Assembly (NCBI RefSeq): GCF_006974125.1
Contig: NZ_CP037858.1
Span: 1,984,001 to 2,048,000, forward strand
Direction of reading: 5' to 3'
Length of the DNA: 64,000 bases
Source: Stenotrophomonas maltophilia
GTDB taxonomy: Bacteria > Pseudomonadota > Gammaproteobacteria > Xanthomonadales > Xanthomonadaceae
Each line of letters opens with the position of its first letter. The stretch's first letter is position 1. Below are positions 44,164-53,857 of the stretch, in pieces. Under the pieces are notes generated by a model that did no database searches, was not told the DNA's origin, and saw nothing but the letters and a program-made list of their open reading frames with translations. A program made the translations under genes and the position numbers.

Positions 44164-44877
44164 TCAGAGCGCCGAACGCGGTGGCAGCGACCAGTCGATC
44201 GGGGCCTGGCCCCGACGCTGCAGGTACTCGTTGGCCATCGAGAAATGGCGGCACCCAAGGAAACCACGGTGGGCCGACAACGGTGACGGGTGCGGCGACT
44301 TCAGCACGCGATGGCGACGGGTATCGATGACCTTGCCCTTCTGCTGCGCATAGGCCCCCCAGAGCATGAACACCAGGCCTTCGCGTTCGCGGTTGAGCAC
44401 GTCCACCACGTGGTCGGTGAAGCCCTCCCAGCCACGGCCCTGGTGCGCACCGGCCTTGCCCTCTTCCACGGTCAGCACGGCATTGAGCAGCAGCACGCCA
44501 CGTTGTGCCCACGGAATCAGGCAGCCGTGGTCCGGGCGCGGGAGACCGAGATCGCTCTCGATCTCCTTGTAGATGTTCAGCAGCGACGGTGGCACAGGTA
44601 CGCCCGGCGCCACCGAGAAACTCAGGCCATGCGCCTGGCCGCGGCCGTGGTACGGGTCCTGGCCGAGGATCACCACCTTCACCTGCTCGAACGGCGTGGC
44701 ATCGAACGCGGCAAAGATCTGCGGTCCGGGCGGGAACACCGCCGCACCGCCAGCCTTGCGCTGGCGCAGGAAGGCGGACAGCTCGCGCATCTGCGGCTGC
44801 ATCAGGTAGTCACCGACATGCTGCTTCCAGCTCGGTTCCAGCTGGATCGTCGGGGTGCCGGCTACTTCATCCATCAT
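44164..44877 (-). CDS. ung: uracil-DNA glycosylase
   Basis: A 237-residue family 1 enzyme that excises uracil from DNA. The water-activating motif [17 protein letters not shown] and the Leu-intercalation loop [11 protein letters not shown] are intact, and [12 protein letters not shown] is conserved. The start (ATG 44877, or 44874) overlaps the stop of the dual-receiver gene. ung is therefore the last gene of an ftsE-ftsX-receiver-ung operon, an uncommon link. Confidence 0.97.
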   Translation of the reverse strand: MMDEVAGTPTIQLEPSWKQHVGDYLMQPQMRELSAFLRQRKAGGAAVFPPGPQIFAAFDATPFEQVKVVILGQDPYHGRGQAHGLSFSVAPGVPVPPSLLNIYKEIESDLGLPRPDHGCLIPWAQRGVLLLNAVLTVEEGKAGAHQGRGWEGFTDHVVDVLNREREGLVFMLWGAYAQQKGKVIDTRRHRVLKSPHPSPLSAHRGFLGCRHFSMANEYLQRRGQAPIDWSLPPRSAL

Positions 44878-45716
44878 CGAATCAGGGGTCCATCGTTCAA
44901 TCGGGCCAGGCGCAGCTGGAACAGCACCTTGGTGACCAGCAGCCGCTCTTCGATCGGCTTCAGCACCAGGTCGTTGGCACCGGACTGCAGCAGCCCGGTC
45001 TGGTTGTGCGGGTTGCCGTCGCCGGTCATCACCAGCACCGGCAGGCGGCGCTTGCCGTAGCCGAAGTCCACGCGCACGCGCTGCACCACGTCGCGGCCGC
45101 TCAGCTCGCCCTTCAGGGTGACGTCGGTCAGCACCAGGTCGATGCGGTGGCGGCTGCGGCCCAGCGACTCGGCGGTGAGCAGGGTGAACGCCTCTTCGGC
45201 GCTGACCACGTGCAGCACATTCAACTGCTGGCGTTCCAGCATGCGCTTGGTGGCCTCGGCCACCACGCGGCTGTCCTCGATGTAGAGGATGGTCGCGCCG
45301 GGAATGGTCTGTGGCTGCACGTAGCCGCGAATGAAGGTCGCAAGCGCCTCGTGGCCCAGCGCCTTGTCGAAATAGTCGGTGACGTACTCGGTGAAGCGGC
45401 GCTGTTCCAGATGCTGCTGGGCATCGCCGGATACCACGATGACCGGCACGTAGGCCTGTCCGGCCGCTTCGCGCACCATCCGTGCCAGTGCCAGGCCGTC
45501 GCCATCGCGCAGGGTCAGCGAGGTGGTCACCAGATCCACCGGGCCCTGCGCCAGCGCCTGCTGCGCATCCTCGATGCTGTCGCAGCCGATCACCTCCACG
45601 CCCGGCAGGTCGCGCTTCAGGACATCGGCGATCAGCTTGCGCACCAGCTTCGAGCCATCGACCACCATCACCCGCGTGGCGGGCCCATCAAGGTGCTTCA
45701 GCGCTTGCGGTTGCAT
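44874..45716 (-). CDS. dual receiver-domain protein, first domain degenerate
   Basis: A 280-residue protein with two REC domains and no output domain. The first (about 14-130) has [13 protein letters not shown], but the phospho-acceptor position reads [15 protein letters not shown]: Ser where Asp is expected, so it is a pseudo-receiver. The second (about 140-265) is intact: [21 protein letters not shown] (acceptor Asp), VLVMTGD and LVLKPIEE. It resembles the paired receivers of atypical diguanylate-cyclase regulators, but without a GGDEF. It is 7 bp from ftsX and overlaps ung. Confidence 0.9.
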   Translation of the reverse strand: MQPQALKHLDGPATRVMVVDGSKLVRKLIADVLKRDLPGVEVIGCDSIEDAQQALAQGPVDLVTTSLTLRDGDGLALARMVREAAGQAYVPVIVVSGDAQQHLEQRRFTEYVTDYFDKALGHEALATFIRGYVQPQTIPGATILYIEDSRVVAEATKRMLERQQLNVLHVVSAEEAFTLLTAESLGRSRHRIDLVLTDVTLKGELSGRDVVQRVRVDFGYGKRRLPVLVMTGDGNPHNQTGLLQSGANDLVLKPIEERLLVTKVLFQLRLARLNDGPLIR

Positions 45717-45723
45717 GCCGGTC

Positions 45724-46671
45724 TCAGGTGTCGGTCGGGCGGGTCTGGCGCAGGAAGTGGCCGGTCACCAGCCACGCGCCCAGCCAGCCGAGCAGCAGCG
45801 TGCCGAGCAGGACCAGTCCGCCATGCAGCAGGTCCAGACCGTGCAGCACGAACGGGCTGCCATAGCTGCGGGAGAGTTCGGCCAGCGGCACGCGCAGCGC
45901 GGCACCGGCGGCACCGATCAGGGCCAGCGCCACCGCACCGGCCCCCAGGCCGTACCACGCGCCCAGGTACAGGAACGGGCGGCGGATGAAGCCATCACTG
46001 GCGCCGAGCAGCTGCAGCACGCCGATCTCTTCGCGGCGGGCCTGGATGTCCAGGCGCACAGTGTTGCCGACCACCAGCGCGGCACCGACGCCGAGCAGCA
46101 CCGACAGCACCTGCACCAGCCGAGCACCGAACGCCAGCCAGGCATCCAGGCGCTGGCGCCACAGTGCATCGTGCTGCACCAGGTCGGCCTCGGGCAGGCT
46201 CTCCAGCGCGCGTGCCAGGCGTGCATCGTCCTTGCCCTGGCCGGGGGTGATCACCAGCAGCGACGGCAGCGGGTTGTCATTGAGTGCATCGATCGCCTCA
46301 CCAAGGCCGGCATCGCGCAGTTCCTGCAGGCCCTGTTCGGGCGTGCGCACGTTCACTTCGGCCACGTCATCGCGGTCGCGCAGCTGGCCGGCCAGGCGCA
46401 GCGCGCCGGGGCCATCGACATTGCCCTTCAGGAACACGTTGATGTCGCGCGACTGCTGCACGCTGCCGGCGAACTGCTTGAGGTTGTCCAGCGCGATCGA
46501 CAGGCCCAGCGGCAGGGCCAGCGCCAGCGCCATGACCATCACCGTCAGCAGGGTCGCCCACGGCTTGCGGAAGGCACGGCCGAGGCTGAACACCACGCTG
46601 TGCGCGTGGTGCTGGAACCAGACGCCCACGCGCGAGGGGGCGGCGGCTTCGCTGTTTTCGTTCTTCGCCAT
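45724..46671 (-). CDS. ftsX: cell-division ABC transporter-like permease FtsX
   Basis: A 315-residue inner-membrane protein with the FtsX fold. The first span is WATLLTVMVMALALALPLGL, then a periplasmic domain with INVFLKGNVDG, and three C-terminal spans, including ARREEIGVLQLLGASDGFIRRPF (the permease coupling segment). With FtsE it activates cell-wall hydrolases at the septum. Start ATG 46671 is 3 bp after ftsE. Confidence 0.96.
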   Translation of the reverse strand: MAKNENSEAAAPSRVGVWFQHHAHSVVFSLGRAFRKPWATLLTVMVMALALALPLGLSIALDNLKQFAGSVQQSRDINVFLKGNVDGPGALRLAGQLRDRDDVAEVNVRTPEQGLQELRDAGLGEAIDALNDNPLPSLLVITPGQGKDDARLARALESLPEADLVQHDALWRQRLDAWLAFGARLVQVLSVLLGVGAALVVGNTVRLDIQARREEIGVLQLLGASDGFIRRPFLYLGAWYGLGAGAVALALIGAAGAALRVPLAELSRSYGSPFVLHGLDLLHGGLVLLGTLLLGWLGAWLVTGHFLRQTRPTDT

Positions 46672-46674
46672 GCG

Positions 46675-47361
46675 TTACTCCGCCAGGTCCTGCGGCGAGA
46701 TGTCATCCACCAGCCGGCCGTGGTCGAGGATCAGCACGCGCTTGCGCATGCGGCGCAGCAGCGGCAGGTCGTGGCTGACCACCAGCACGCTGGTGCCGCG
46801 CGAGGGCAGCTCGGCAAACAGGGCCATGATCTCCGCCGCCAGGGTCGGGTCGAGGTTGCCGGTCGGCTCGTCGGCCACCAGCAGCTTGGGTTCGCCGACG
46901 ATGGCGCGGGCGATGCCGACGCGCTGCTGCTCGCCGGCGGACAGCTGCGAGGGCAGTGCCTTCTCGCGATGGCCAAGGCCCATCCGTTCCAGCACCGAGC
47001 GCACGCGCTTGCCGATGTCGCCACGGCGGGTGCCGCGCAGGATCAGCGGCAGCGCCACGTTCTCGGCGATCGAGCGGTCCATCAGCAGTCGGTGGTCCTG
47101 GTAGACCGCACCGACCGCGCGGCGGTGGCGGGGAATGTCGCCCCCACGCACCTTCAGCAGGTTGCGCTCGTCGAACACCACCGCGCCGCGGCTGGGCCGC
47201 TCGTCCAGGTGGATCAACTTGAGCAGGGTGCTTTTGCCCGCACCGGAATGGCCGGTGACGAACAGCATCTCGCCCGGCGCGACCTCGAAGCTGACATCGG
47301 TCAGTGCCTCGTGGCCACCGGCGTACTGTTTGCTGACATTGTCGAAGCGCAGGACACTCAT
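46675..47361 (-). CDS. ftsE: cell-division ATP-binding protein FtsE
   Basis: A 228-residue ABC ATPase. Walker A GHSGAGKSTLLKLI, the signature LSAGEQQRVGIARAI and Walker B LLVADEPTGNLDP are intact. It couples ATP hydrolysis to FtsX and divisome function. ATG 47361 gives MSVLRFDNVSKQY. In many gammaproteobacteria rpoH follows ftsX. Here 5.5 kb with ung, the dual receiver, and the BlaI unit lie between. Confidence 0.97.
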   Translation of the reverse strand: MSVLRFDNVSKQYAGGHEALTDVSFEVAPGEMLFVTGHSGAGKSTLLKLIHLDERPSRGAVVFDERNLLKVRGGDIPRHRRAVGAVYQDHRLLMDRSIAENVALPLILRGTRRGDIGKRVRSVLERMGLGHREKALPSQLSAGEQQRVGIARAIVGEPKLLVADEPTGNLDPTLAAEIMALFAELPSRGTSVLVVSHDLPLLRRMRKRVLILDHGRLVDDISPQDLAE

Positions 47362-47393
47362 GCCCCGATTATGCAGGACCGGCGCGACGGATC

Positions 47394-47500
47394 GGTAGCG
47401 CCGGGCCATGCCCGGCGAAAACCGTCCGGCCTGGTGGGTGCCGACCGTTGGTCGGCACACCTCAAGGCCACCCGACCAACGGTCGGGTGCCGCCGGTTTA
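47394..47500. repeat. cluster of palindromic repeats upstream of ftsE
   Basis: A GTAGCGCCGGGCCATGCCCGGCG unit is at 47394-47418 (single hairpin). GTGCCGACCGTTGGTCGGCAC (hairpin CCGACC/GGTCGG) and CACCCGACCAACGGTCGGGTG follow to 47490. They lie in the 136-bp gap between ftsE and rhlB ends. Confidence 0.75.
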
Positions 47501-49222
47501 GTTGCCCGACAGCATCCGGCGGATCTTGCGGCCGATGCGGGTCAGGAACGAATCGCCGGTATCTGCGGCGGTACGCACCGGCTTGGCCACCACCTGCACC
47601 GGGGTGACCGGGCTGGCGCCATTGCCGGCATTGGCCTGCAGGCCCTCGGCACCCTCGACCGGACGGCCGTGGCGACGACGACGGCGCTTGCGCGGCTTGT
47701 GCTCGCCGTCCACCGCACCTTCCGGTGCGCCTTCGGCACGCGGCGGGCGCGGCGGGCGCGGAGCCTGGGCGGTGGCGCCTTCGGCGCCGGCGGCCGGGGC
47801 GGCAGCGCCCTGCTCGCCTTCCACGCGCGGCTTGCGCGGGCCACGCGAACGGCGTTCGCCGCTGCGCTCACCGTCACGGCCACCACGGCCACCACCACCG
47901 CCGGAACGGCCGCCACTACGGCCACCGCCCCGACGCTCTTCCTCGGCGGCACGGGCTTCGCGCGCTTCGCGGAAGATCTGGCCGACGCTTTCGTTGTCCT
48001 CGCCTTCCTCGCCTGCAGCCGGTGCCGGGCGTTCCGGGCGCGGCAGCGGCGTCAGCAGTTCCTTGGTGACCGGCTCGGACGGAATCTTCTGCTCGATGTA
48101 GGCCTCGATGTCCGGCAGGCCCATGGCGTAGCGCTCGCAGGCGAAGCTGATCGCGTCGCCCTCTTCACCCAGGCGCGCGGTGCGACCGATGCGGTGCACG
48201 TAGTCTTCGGCATCGAACGGCAGGTCGTAGTTGTAGACGTACTTGATGCCGTCGATGTGCAGGCCGCGCGCAGCCACGTCGGTGGCCACCAGGATTTCCA
48301 GCTGGCCCTTCTGGAAGCGGTTGAGCAGGCTCTCGCGCTTCTTCTGCGGCACATCGCCGGACAGCACGCCGACACGGTAGCCGGCCTTCTCCAGCGAACG
48401 GGCGACGCGCTCGACGAACACCTTGGTATTGACGAAGACCATGGTGCGCGCGCCTTCGCTGCGCGACAGCAGGCCCAGCAGCAGCGGGATCTTCTCGTCG
48501 TCGGCCGGGAAGTAGATGCGCTGGCGCACGCGGGCAGCGGTGATGGTCTCGGCTTCGACCACCAGCTTCTGCGGCTCGTTCATGTGCTCGTAGGCCAGCT
48601 CCAGCACGCGATGGCTGAGGGTGGCACTGAACAGCAGGGTCTGGCGGGTGGTGCGCTCCGGCATGCGGCGCAGCAGGAAGCGGATGTCCTTGATGAAGCC
48701 CAGGTCGAACATGCGGTCGGCTTCGTCCAGCACGCAGATCTCGCAGGCGTGCAGCGAGACCACCTTGTGCTGCTTGACGTAATCGATCAGGCGGCCCGGG
48801 GTGGCGATGATCACGTCCACGCCCTGCTGCAGCAGTTCGCGCTGCTTGTCGTAATCCACGCCGCCGTAGACCAGGGCGAAGCGCAGGCCCAGGTCGGAAC
48901 CGAACTTCACCGCATCCTTGTGGATCTGGATGGCCAGTTCGCGGGTCGGGGCGAGGATCAGGGCGCGCGGATCTTCCGGCTTGCGGTCGGCCAGCGCCGG
49001 ACGCGTCAGCAGGCGGTTCACGACAGCAACCAGGAAGGCCAGGGTCTTGCCGGTGCCGGTCTGGGCCTGGCCGGCAACATCACCGCCGGGCAGCGCGACC
49101 GGCAGGGTCAGCGCCTGGATCGGGGTGCAGCGGGTGAATCCGGCTCCTTCAAGGCCGGCCTGCAGGGCCGGATGCAGCTCGAAGGAGGAGAAGGTCAAAT
49201 CGGTCAGCGGTTTGTCGCTCAT
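47498..49222 (-). CDS. rhlB: DEAD-box ATP-dependent RNA helicase RhlB
   Basis: A 574-residue helicase. Motifs: AQTGTGKT (I), APTRELAI (Ia), ATPGRLID (Ib), [10 protein letters not shown] (II), FSATL (III), [14 protein letters not shown] (V) and [13 protein letters not shown] (VI). The C-terminal tail (about 400-540) is low-complexity, with Arg/Gly runs and an Arg/Lys cluster, for RNA or RNase E contact. It ends in a conserved [16 protein letters not shown]. Neighbours trxA and rho are divergent, as in E. coli. It unwinds RNA in mRNA decay. Confidence 0.95.
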   Translation of the reverse strand: MSDKPLTDLTFSSFELHPALQAGLEGAGFTRCTPIQALTLPVALPGGDVAGQAQTGTGKTLAFLVAVVNRLLTRPALADRKPEDPRALILAPTRELAIQIHKDAVKFGSDLGLRFALVYGGVDYDKQRELLQQGVDVIIATPGRLIDYVKQHKVVSLHACEICVLDEADRMFDLGFIKDIRFLLRRMPERTTRQTLLFSATLSHRVLELAYEHMNEPQKLVVEAETITAARVRQRIYFPADDEKIPLLLGLLSRSEGARTMVFVNTKVFVERVARSLEKAGYRVGVLSGDVPQKKRESLLNRFQKGQLEILVATDVAARGLHIDGIKYVYNYDLPFDAEDYVHRIGRTARLGEEGDAISFACERYAMGLPDIEAYIEQKIPSEPVTKELLTPLPRPERPAPAAGEEGEDNESVGQIFREAREARAAEEERRGGGRSGGRSGGGGGRGGRDGERSGERRSRGPRKPRVEGEQGAAAPAAGAEGATAQAPRPPRPPRAEGAPEGAVDGEHKPRKRRRRRHGRPVEGAEGLQANAGNGASPVTPVQVVAKPVRTAADTGDSFLTRIGRKIRRMLSGN

Positions 49223-49733
49223 GAGTCCGTCTTGGTATGGCCGCCGGCCCGTGGGGCGGCTGGCACTTCATCGTCTAGGGGCACCGTCGCAAACTGCGGC
49301 CCCTGCGGCGGGTTGGCCGGCTGGGACCACCCGGTCCGCGCGCCGCACAATGGCCCAGTTTAACGCACTCGGGCCAGCAAACCGGAATGCCCTGTCTCAG
49401 GAACCGAAGAGACGCTCGATCTTCATCCAGCCACACGGGACTTGAACGACCCGGCCGGGCCCGCTGGTGTCGCCCGCTGCCACCCCCATCTTCGGGAAGA
49501 CAGTGAAATCCGACACATACCGAGCTTCGAAGCGATCACGATACGCTGGGTTCCAGCCGGCGCCTGTCCCCGCCCTGCGATAGGGGTACACTGCCGGCCG
49601 TGAGCGTCCAGGCATCCCGCCGAACGCACCGCGGCAGTGCGCCGCGAGGCAACGACGAGGGTCGCGCCACCGGGCATGGCCCAGTTCACCCACCTCCGGC
49701 ATGGCCGGGTGCAATCCAAGACGAGAAACCAAG
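49223..49733. other. rhlB/trxA intergenic region
   Basis: A 511-bp gap between divergent rhlB and trxA, long for this window. I find no convincing gene, hairpin-U terminator or known riboswitch. It contains the rhlB and trxA promoters, which I cannot place by eye, and it would be a place to look for a small RNA. Confidence 0.4.
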
Positions 49734-50063
49734 ATGAGCGACAAGGTTGTACATGTCGGCGACGCCGACTTTGATAGCGCAGTGCTGAATTCCAAGGAAC
49801 CGGTGCTGGTCGATTTCTGGGCCGAATGGTGTGGCCCGTGCAAGATGATCGCCCCGGCGCTGGACGAACTGGCCGACGCCTACCAGGGCCGCGCCAAGAT
49901 CGCCAAGGTCAACGTCGACCACAACCGTGCGCTGGCCGCCAAGTACCACGTGCGTTCGATCCCGTACCTGGTCGTGTTCAAGGACGGCGAGAAGGTCGGC
50001 GAGCAGATCGGTGCGGTGGGCAAGGCCCAGCTGGCCGGCCTGCTGGACAAGGCCCTGGCCTGA
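49734..50063 (+). CDS. trxA: thioredoxin 1
   Basis: A 109-residue thioredoxin with the redox centre [20 protein letters not shown], the cis-Pro loop RSIPYLVVF, and the buried Asp in VLVDFW. It reduces protein disulphides and ribonucleotide reductase. ATG 49734 begins [11 protein letters not shown] stable hairpin follows at 50076-50102, then rho. Confidence 0.97.
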   Translation: MSDKVVHVGDADFDSAVLNSKEPVLVDFWAEWCGPCKMIAPALDELADAYQGRAKIAKVNVDHNRALAAKYHVRSIPYLVVFKDGEKVGEQIGAVGKAQLAGLLDKALA

Positions 50064-50075
50064 TCCTGCTGTTTT

Positions 50076-50102
50076 CCGGCAGCCGCCGCCCGCGGCTGCC
50101 GG
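50076..50102 (+). promoter_or_regulatory. stable GC hairpin in the trxA-rho gap
   Basis: CCGGCAGCCGC pairs perfectly with GCGGCTGCCGG over 11 bp with a CGCCC loop, 13 bp after the trxA stop codon. No U-run follows on the plus strand, so it is not a classic terminator. It may protect trxA mRNA or take part in rho leader control. Confidence 0.55.
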
Positions 50103-50291
50103 CGGGCGCCCCGCGCCCATGATGAATGCTGTTCCCGGCAGCCCTTGCACGGCGCCGCAGGCCGATGATAGTGTCGGCACATCCGGCCGCGTTCGCGTGC
50201 CGCACCCTCTGGACGCAGTTTCTTCCAGACCCATTCCCAACGTTCGCCGCCCCAGCCGGGCGCTCGCACCTTCAAGCGAGGAATAACGCTC

Positions 50292-52040
50292 TTGTCCGAT
50301 AACACTTCCGAAACCGGCAGCGCCGATGCGCCCGCCGAAAAGCGCGTGCGCAAGCCCCGCGTGAGCAAGGCCGCCGCCCCGGCAGCCGCCGAAACCAGCG
50401 CCGCTCCGGCGCAGCCGACCCTGCCGCTGGCCGCCGCGCCCGAGGCCCCGGCCCCCGCCCCCGCACCGAGCGCGCCCGCCGCCGAGGCCCCTGCCAGCAG
50501 TGGCGGTGGCGAAGGTGGTGAGGGTCGCGAATCCGGCCAGCCGCGGCAGCAGAACCACCAGGGGGGTGGCCAGAACCAGGGCCAGAACCCGTACAACCAG
50601 AACGGCCAGCAGGGCCAGGGGCAAGGCCAGGGCAACCGCCGTGACCGCTTCCGCAACCGCCGCGACCGCGACCGCAACAACAACAACCGCTTCCGCGACG
50701 ACGGCATGCCCAACGACGGCGGCGAGCAGCAGCCCTTCGTGCCGCGCCCGCATGCCAACGTTCCGGAAGGCTTCCCGGTCTATTCGCTGAGCGACCTCAA
50801 GCGCATGCCGGCCCAGAAGCTGCTGGAGATCGCCGAGCAGCTGCAGATCTCCGAAGGCGTGGCCCGCGCCCGCAAGCAGGATGTGATCTTCGCCCTGCTG
50901 AAGGTGCTGACCCGCCACGGTGACGGCGTCGCCGCCGACGGTGTGCTGGAAATCCTGCCGGACGGCTTCGGCTTCCTGCGCGCGGCCGAAGCCAGCTACC
51001 TGGCCGGCCCGGACGACACCTACATCTCGCCCAGCCAGATCCGCCGCTTCAACCTGCGCACCGGCGACCACATCTCCGGCCGCATCCGCTTCCCGAAGGA
51101 CGGCGAGCGCTACTTCGCGCTGAACATCGTCGACACCATCAACGGTGAGCCGATCGAAGCGTCGAAGAACAAGGTGCTGTTCGAGAACCTCACCGCCCTG
51201 TTCCCGCGCCGCCGCTTCACCCTGGAGCGTGGCAACGGTTCGTCGGAAGACATCACCGGCCGCATCCTCGACCTGATGGCCCCGCAGGGCAAGGGCCAGC
51301 GCTCGCTCATCGTGTCGCAGCCGAAGGCCGGCAAGACCATGATGATGCAGCAGGTCGCCACGGCCATCACCACCAACCACCCGGACGTGCACCTGATCGT
51401 GCTGCTGATCGACGAGCGCCCGGAAGAAGTGACCGAAATGCAGCGCACCGTGCGCGGCGAGGTCATCAGCTCGACCTTCGACGAGCCGGCCGCGCGCCAC
51501 GTGCAGGTGGCCGAAATGGTCATCGAGCGCGCCAAGCGCCTGGTCGAGCACAAGAAGGACGTGGTGATCCTGCTCGATTCGATCACCCGCCTGGCCCGCG
51601 CCTACAACAACGTGGTGCCGAGCTCGGGCAAGGTGCTGACCGGTGGCGTGGACGCCAACGCCCTGCACCGCCCGAAGCGCTTCTTCGGTGCCGCGCGCAA
51701 CGTGGAAGAAGGCGGCAGCCTGACCATCATCGCCACCGCGCTGGTCGACACCGGCTCGAAGATGGACGAGGTGATCTACGAAGAGTTCAAGGGCACCGGC
51801 AACAGCGAAGTGCACCTGAGCCGCCGTATCGCTGAAAAGCGCGTGTTCCCGGCCATCGACATCAACCGTTCGGGCACCCGCCGCGAAGACCTGCTGATCG
51901 AACCGGAACTGCTGCAGAAGATCTGGATCCTGCGCAAGCTGCTGCATCCGATGGATGAAATGGCCGCGATGGAGTTCCTGCTGGACAAGATGAAGAACAC
52001 CAAGTCCAACGACGAGTTCTTCGGTTCGATGAAGCGCTGA
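50292..52040 (+). CDS. rho: transcription termination factor Rho with long disordered N-terminus
   Basis: A 582-residue Rho, about 160 residues longer than the E. coli protein. Residues 1-155 are disordered: basic Ala/Pro-rich, then a Gly/Asn/Gln-rich stretch ([20 protein letters not shown]) and [14 protein letters not shown]. From about 160 come the Rho N-domain ([21 protein letters not shown]), the OB-fold RNA-binding site ([14 protein letters not shown]) and the ATPase ([45 protein letters not shown]). The start is TTG, with GAGGAA 8 bp upstream. Confidence 0.96.
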   Translation: MSDNTSETGSADAPAEKRVRKPRVSKAAAPAAAETSAAPAQPTLPLAAAPEAPAPAPAPSAPAAEAPASSGGGEGGEGRESGQPRQQNHQGGGQNQGQNPYNQNGQQGQGQGQGNRRDRFRNRRDRDRNNNNRFRDDGMPNDGGEQQPFVPRPHANVPEGFPVYSLSDLKRMPAQKLLEIAEQLQISEGVARARKQDVIFALLKVLTRHGDGVAADGVLEILPDGFGFLRAAEASYLAGPDDTYISPSQIRRFNLRTGDHISGRIRFPKDGERYFALNIVDTINGEPIEASKNKVLFENLTALFPRRRFTLERGNGSSEDITGRILDLMAPQGKGQRSLIVSQPKAGKTMMMQQVATAITTNHPDVHLIVLLIDERPEEVTEMQRTVRGEVISSTFDEPAARHVQVAEMVIERAKRLVEHKKDVVILLDSITRLARAYNNVVPSSGKVLTGGVDANALHRPKRFFGAARNVEEGGSLTIIATALVDTGSKMDEVIYEEFKGTGNSEVHLSRRIAEKRVFPAIDINRSGTRREDLLIEPELLQKIWILRKLLHPMDEMAAMEFLLDKMKNTKSNDEFFGSMKR

Positions 52041-52060
52041 GCCCAACGCTGCGCTTGAAG

Positions 52061-52093
52061 AAACCTGCCGCCGCCTGCGGCAGGTTTTTTTTT
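52061..52093 (+). terminator. rho terminator
   Basis: AAACCTGCCGC (52061-52071) and GCGGCAGGTTT (52077-52087) enclose a five-base loop, followed by an uninterrupted T-run to 52093. It is a classic strong intrinsic terminator. Confidence 0.95.
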
Positions 52094-52248
52094 GCCTGCA
52101 GGGCGACCCACTTCACTTCACCGCCGTCCGGTTTTGGCGATAATCCGCCCGATGCCCTGCCCGGCCCCGAGGGCGTGGCCACCGATTCCCGCTGTCGCCC
52201 CTTCCGGAGAACCGGTCGGGTCCAGCCTCCTGCCGGATCCGTCGACGC

Positions 52249-53823
52249 ATGCGAACGCTGTCTCCCCGCCTCAACCTGGGCAAGCTGATCCTCGCCCTGG
52301 CCCTGCTCAGTGCCATCATCGCGCTGGCCAACACCCTGCTGGCCAGCTACCGGGTGCAGCGCGACCAGCTGGTCGGCAACACCCTGGAAGCCAACCGCGT
52401 CTACGCCACCAAGCTGGCCGAGACGACCCAGAACTTCCTGCTGGCTGCCCAGCAGGAACTGGCCTACGCCGCCACCCGGCTCGGCCAGGGCAACCTCGAT
52501 CCGGCTCAGGCCCAGGACGAAGCCAGCCGCCTGCAGCTGCAGACCAACAGCTTCAACTCTTCGCTGGTGGTGGACGCCGACGGCCTGGTGATCGCCACCT
52601 CACCGCAGACCCTGCAGCTGCAGGGCGAAGTGCTGCACAGCGTCGGCAACAACGCCGCGCTGGCCGCGCGCCAGCCGATGATCAGCGACCCGTACCAGTC
52701 GGCCACCGGCAAGCTGCTGGTCTCGCTGTCGCACCCGATCTTCGATCGCCAGGGCCACTACCGTGGCTACGTCAGCGGCACCCTGTACCTGCGCCAGCGC
52801 AGCGCACTGCACACGCTGCTGGGCAAGCACTACTACCGTGATGGTTCCTACCTGTACGTGGTCGACCGTCATGGCCGCCTGCTGTACCACGCCGATGGCA
52901 AGCGGGTGGGCGACTACGTGGTCGGCAACCCCGCAGTGAAGGCCGTGGTACGTGGCGAGCGCGGCGCGCAGCAGGTGCGTAACAATCTGGGCGTGTCGAT
53001 GCTGGCCGGCTACGCGCCGGTGGCGGCCACCGGCTGGGGCATCATCGCCCAGCGCCCGACCGAGGCCACGCTGCAGCCGCTGTCGCGGTTGATGACCGCG
53101 GTAATCTGGAACGCGATCCCGCTGGGCCTGCTGTCGCTGCTGATCACCTGGTGGTTCGCCCGTCGCATCTCGATGCCGCTGTGGCAGCTCGCACGCAACG
53201 TGCAGGGCGGCGAAGACACCGGCAACGCGATCAACCACGTCAGCGGCATCCGCGCGTGGTACTTCGAGGTCGCCCAGCTGAAGCAGGCGGTACTACACAG
53301 CTTCAATGCGCTGCAGGACCGCATCGGCACGCTCAACCGCGCCAGCCGCACCGATCCGCTGACCGGCCTGCTCAACCGCCGCGGCCTGCAGCAGGCACTG
53401 GATGCCCTGCAGGTACAGGGCATTCCGTTCGCGATCCTGGCGCTGGACATCGATCGCTTCAAATCGATCAATGACAGCCACGGCCATGATGTCGGCGACG
53501 CCGCCATCGTCCATATCGCCGACCAGATGCGCCGCTACTCACGCGACAGCGACATCCTCTGCCGCGCCGGTGGCGAGGAGTTCCTGCTGCTGTTGCCGGG
53601 CATCAGCACCGAGTCGGCACGCCAGGCCGGCGAGCGCCTGCGCCAGCACATTGCCGACCATCCGTTTGAACCGGTCGGCACCATCACCGTCTCGCTGGGC
53701 GTGGCCCACTTCCCCAGCTTCCATGTCGATGCCGAGCAGGCACTGCGGCTGGCCGACAAGGCGCTGTACCTGGCCAAGGAACAGGGCCGCAACCGGGTGG
53801 TGGTCTACCCCTACGCCGATTGA
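52249..53823 (+). CDS. membrane diguanylate cyclase (Cache sensor and GGDEF)
   Basis: A 524-residue c-di-GMP synthase. Span one at about 13-33 and span two at about 283-303 flank an extracytoplasmic domain of the double-Cache type (VSLSHPIFDRQGHYRGYVSGTLYL, DGSYLYVVDRHGRLLYHADG). The GGDEF domain starts near TDPLTGLLNRRGL, has catalytic AGGEEF in ILCRAGGEEFLLLL, and an inhibitory RxxD site (RDSD) five residues before it. It should be an active, product-inhibited cyclase. It lies downstream of the rho terminator and is separately transcribed. Confidence 0.95.
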   Translation: MRTLSPRLNLGKLILALALLSAIIALANTLLASYRVQRDQLVGNTLEANRVYATKLAETTQNFLLAAQQELAYAATRLGQGNLDPAQAQDEASRLQLQTNSFNSSLVVDADGLVIATSPQTLQLQGEVLHSVGNNAALAARQPMISDPYQSATGKLLVSLSHPIFDRQGHYRGYVSGTLYLRQRSALHTLLGKHYYRDGSYLYVVDRHGRLLYHADGKRVGDYVVGNPAVKAVVRGERGAQQVRNNLGVSMLAGYAPVAATGWGIIAQRPTEATLQPLSRLMTAVIWNAIPLGLLSLLITWWFARRISMPLWQLARNVQGGEDTGNAINHVSGIRAWYFEVAQLKQAVLHSFNALQDRIGTLNRASRTDPLTGLLNRRGLQQALDALQVQGIPFAILALDIDRFKSINDSHGHDVGDAAIVHIADQMRRYSRDSDILCRAGGEEFLLLLPGISTESARQAGERLRQHIADHPFEPVGTITVSLGVAHFPSFHVDAEQALRLADKALYLAKEQGRNRVVVYPYAD

Positions 53824-53857
53824 CGCGAAGCCGGGCTGGCCGGCTCCGCAGTGATCG

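Noticed and set aside
47394..47500. Repeats before ftsE as an attachment site
   Set aside because: They match the GTAG-type and a short hairpin family used throughout, and no integrase or tRNA is near.
47408..49363. A 651-codon frame antisense to rhlB
   Set aside because: It is the mirror of the helicase gene. Composition is typical of shadow frames.
49397..49843. Minus-strand ORF in the rhlB/trxA gap
   Set aside because: No ribosome site and no recognisable domain, and it overlaps the trxA coding start on the other strand.
50076..50102. GC hairpin after trxA as a terminator
   Set aside because: No U-run follows the stem on the plus strand, so I list it as a structural element only.
49686..52046. 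A 786-codon frame antisense to rho and trxA
   Set aside because: Low-complexity His/Arg/Gln translation, no ribosome site, and the plus strand encodes both trxA and rho with complete motifs.
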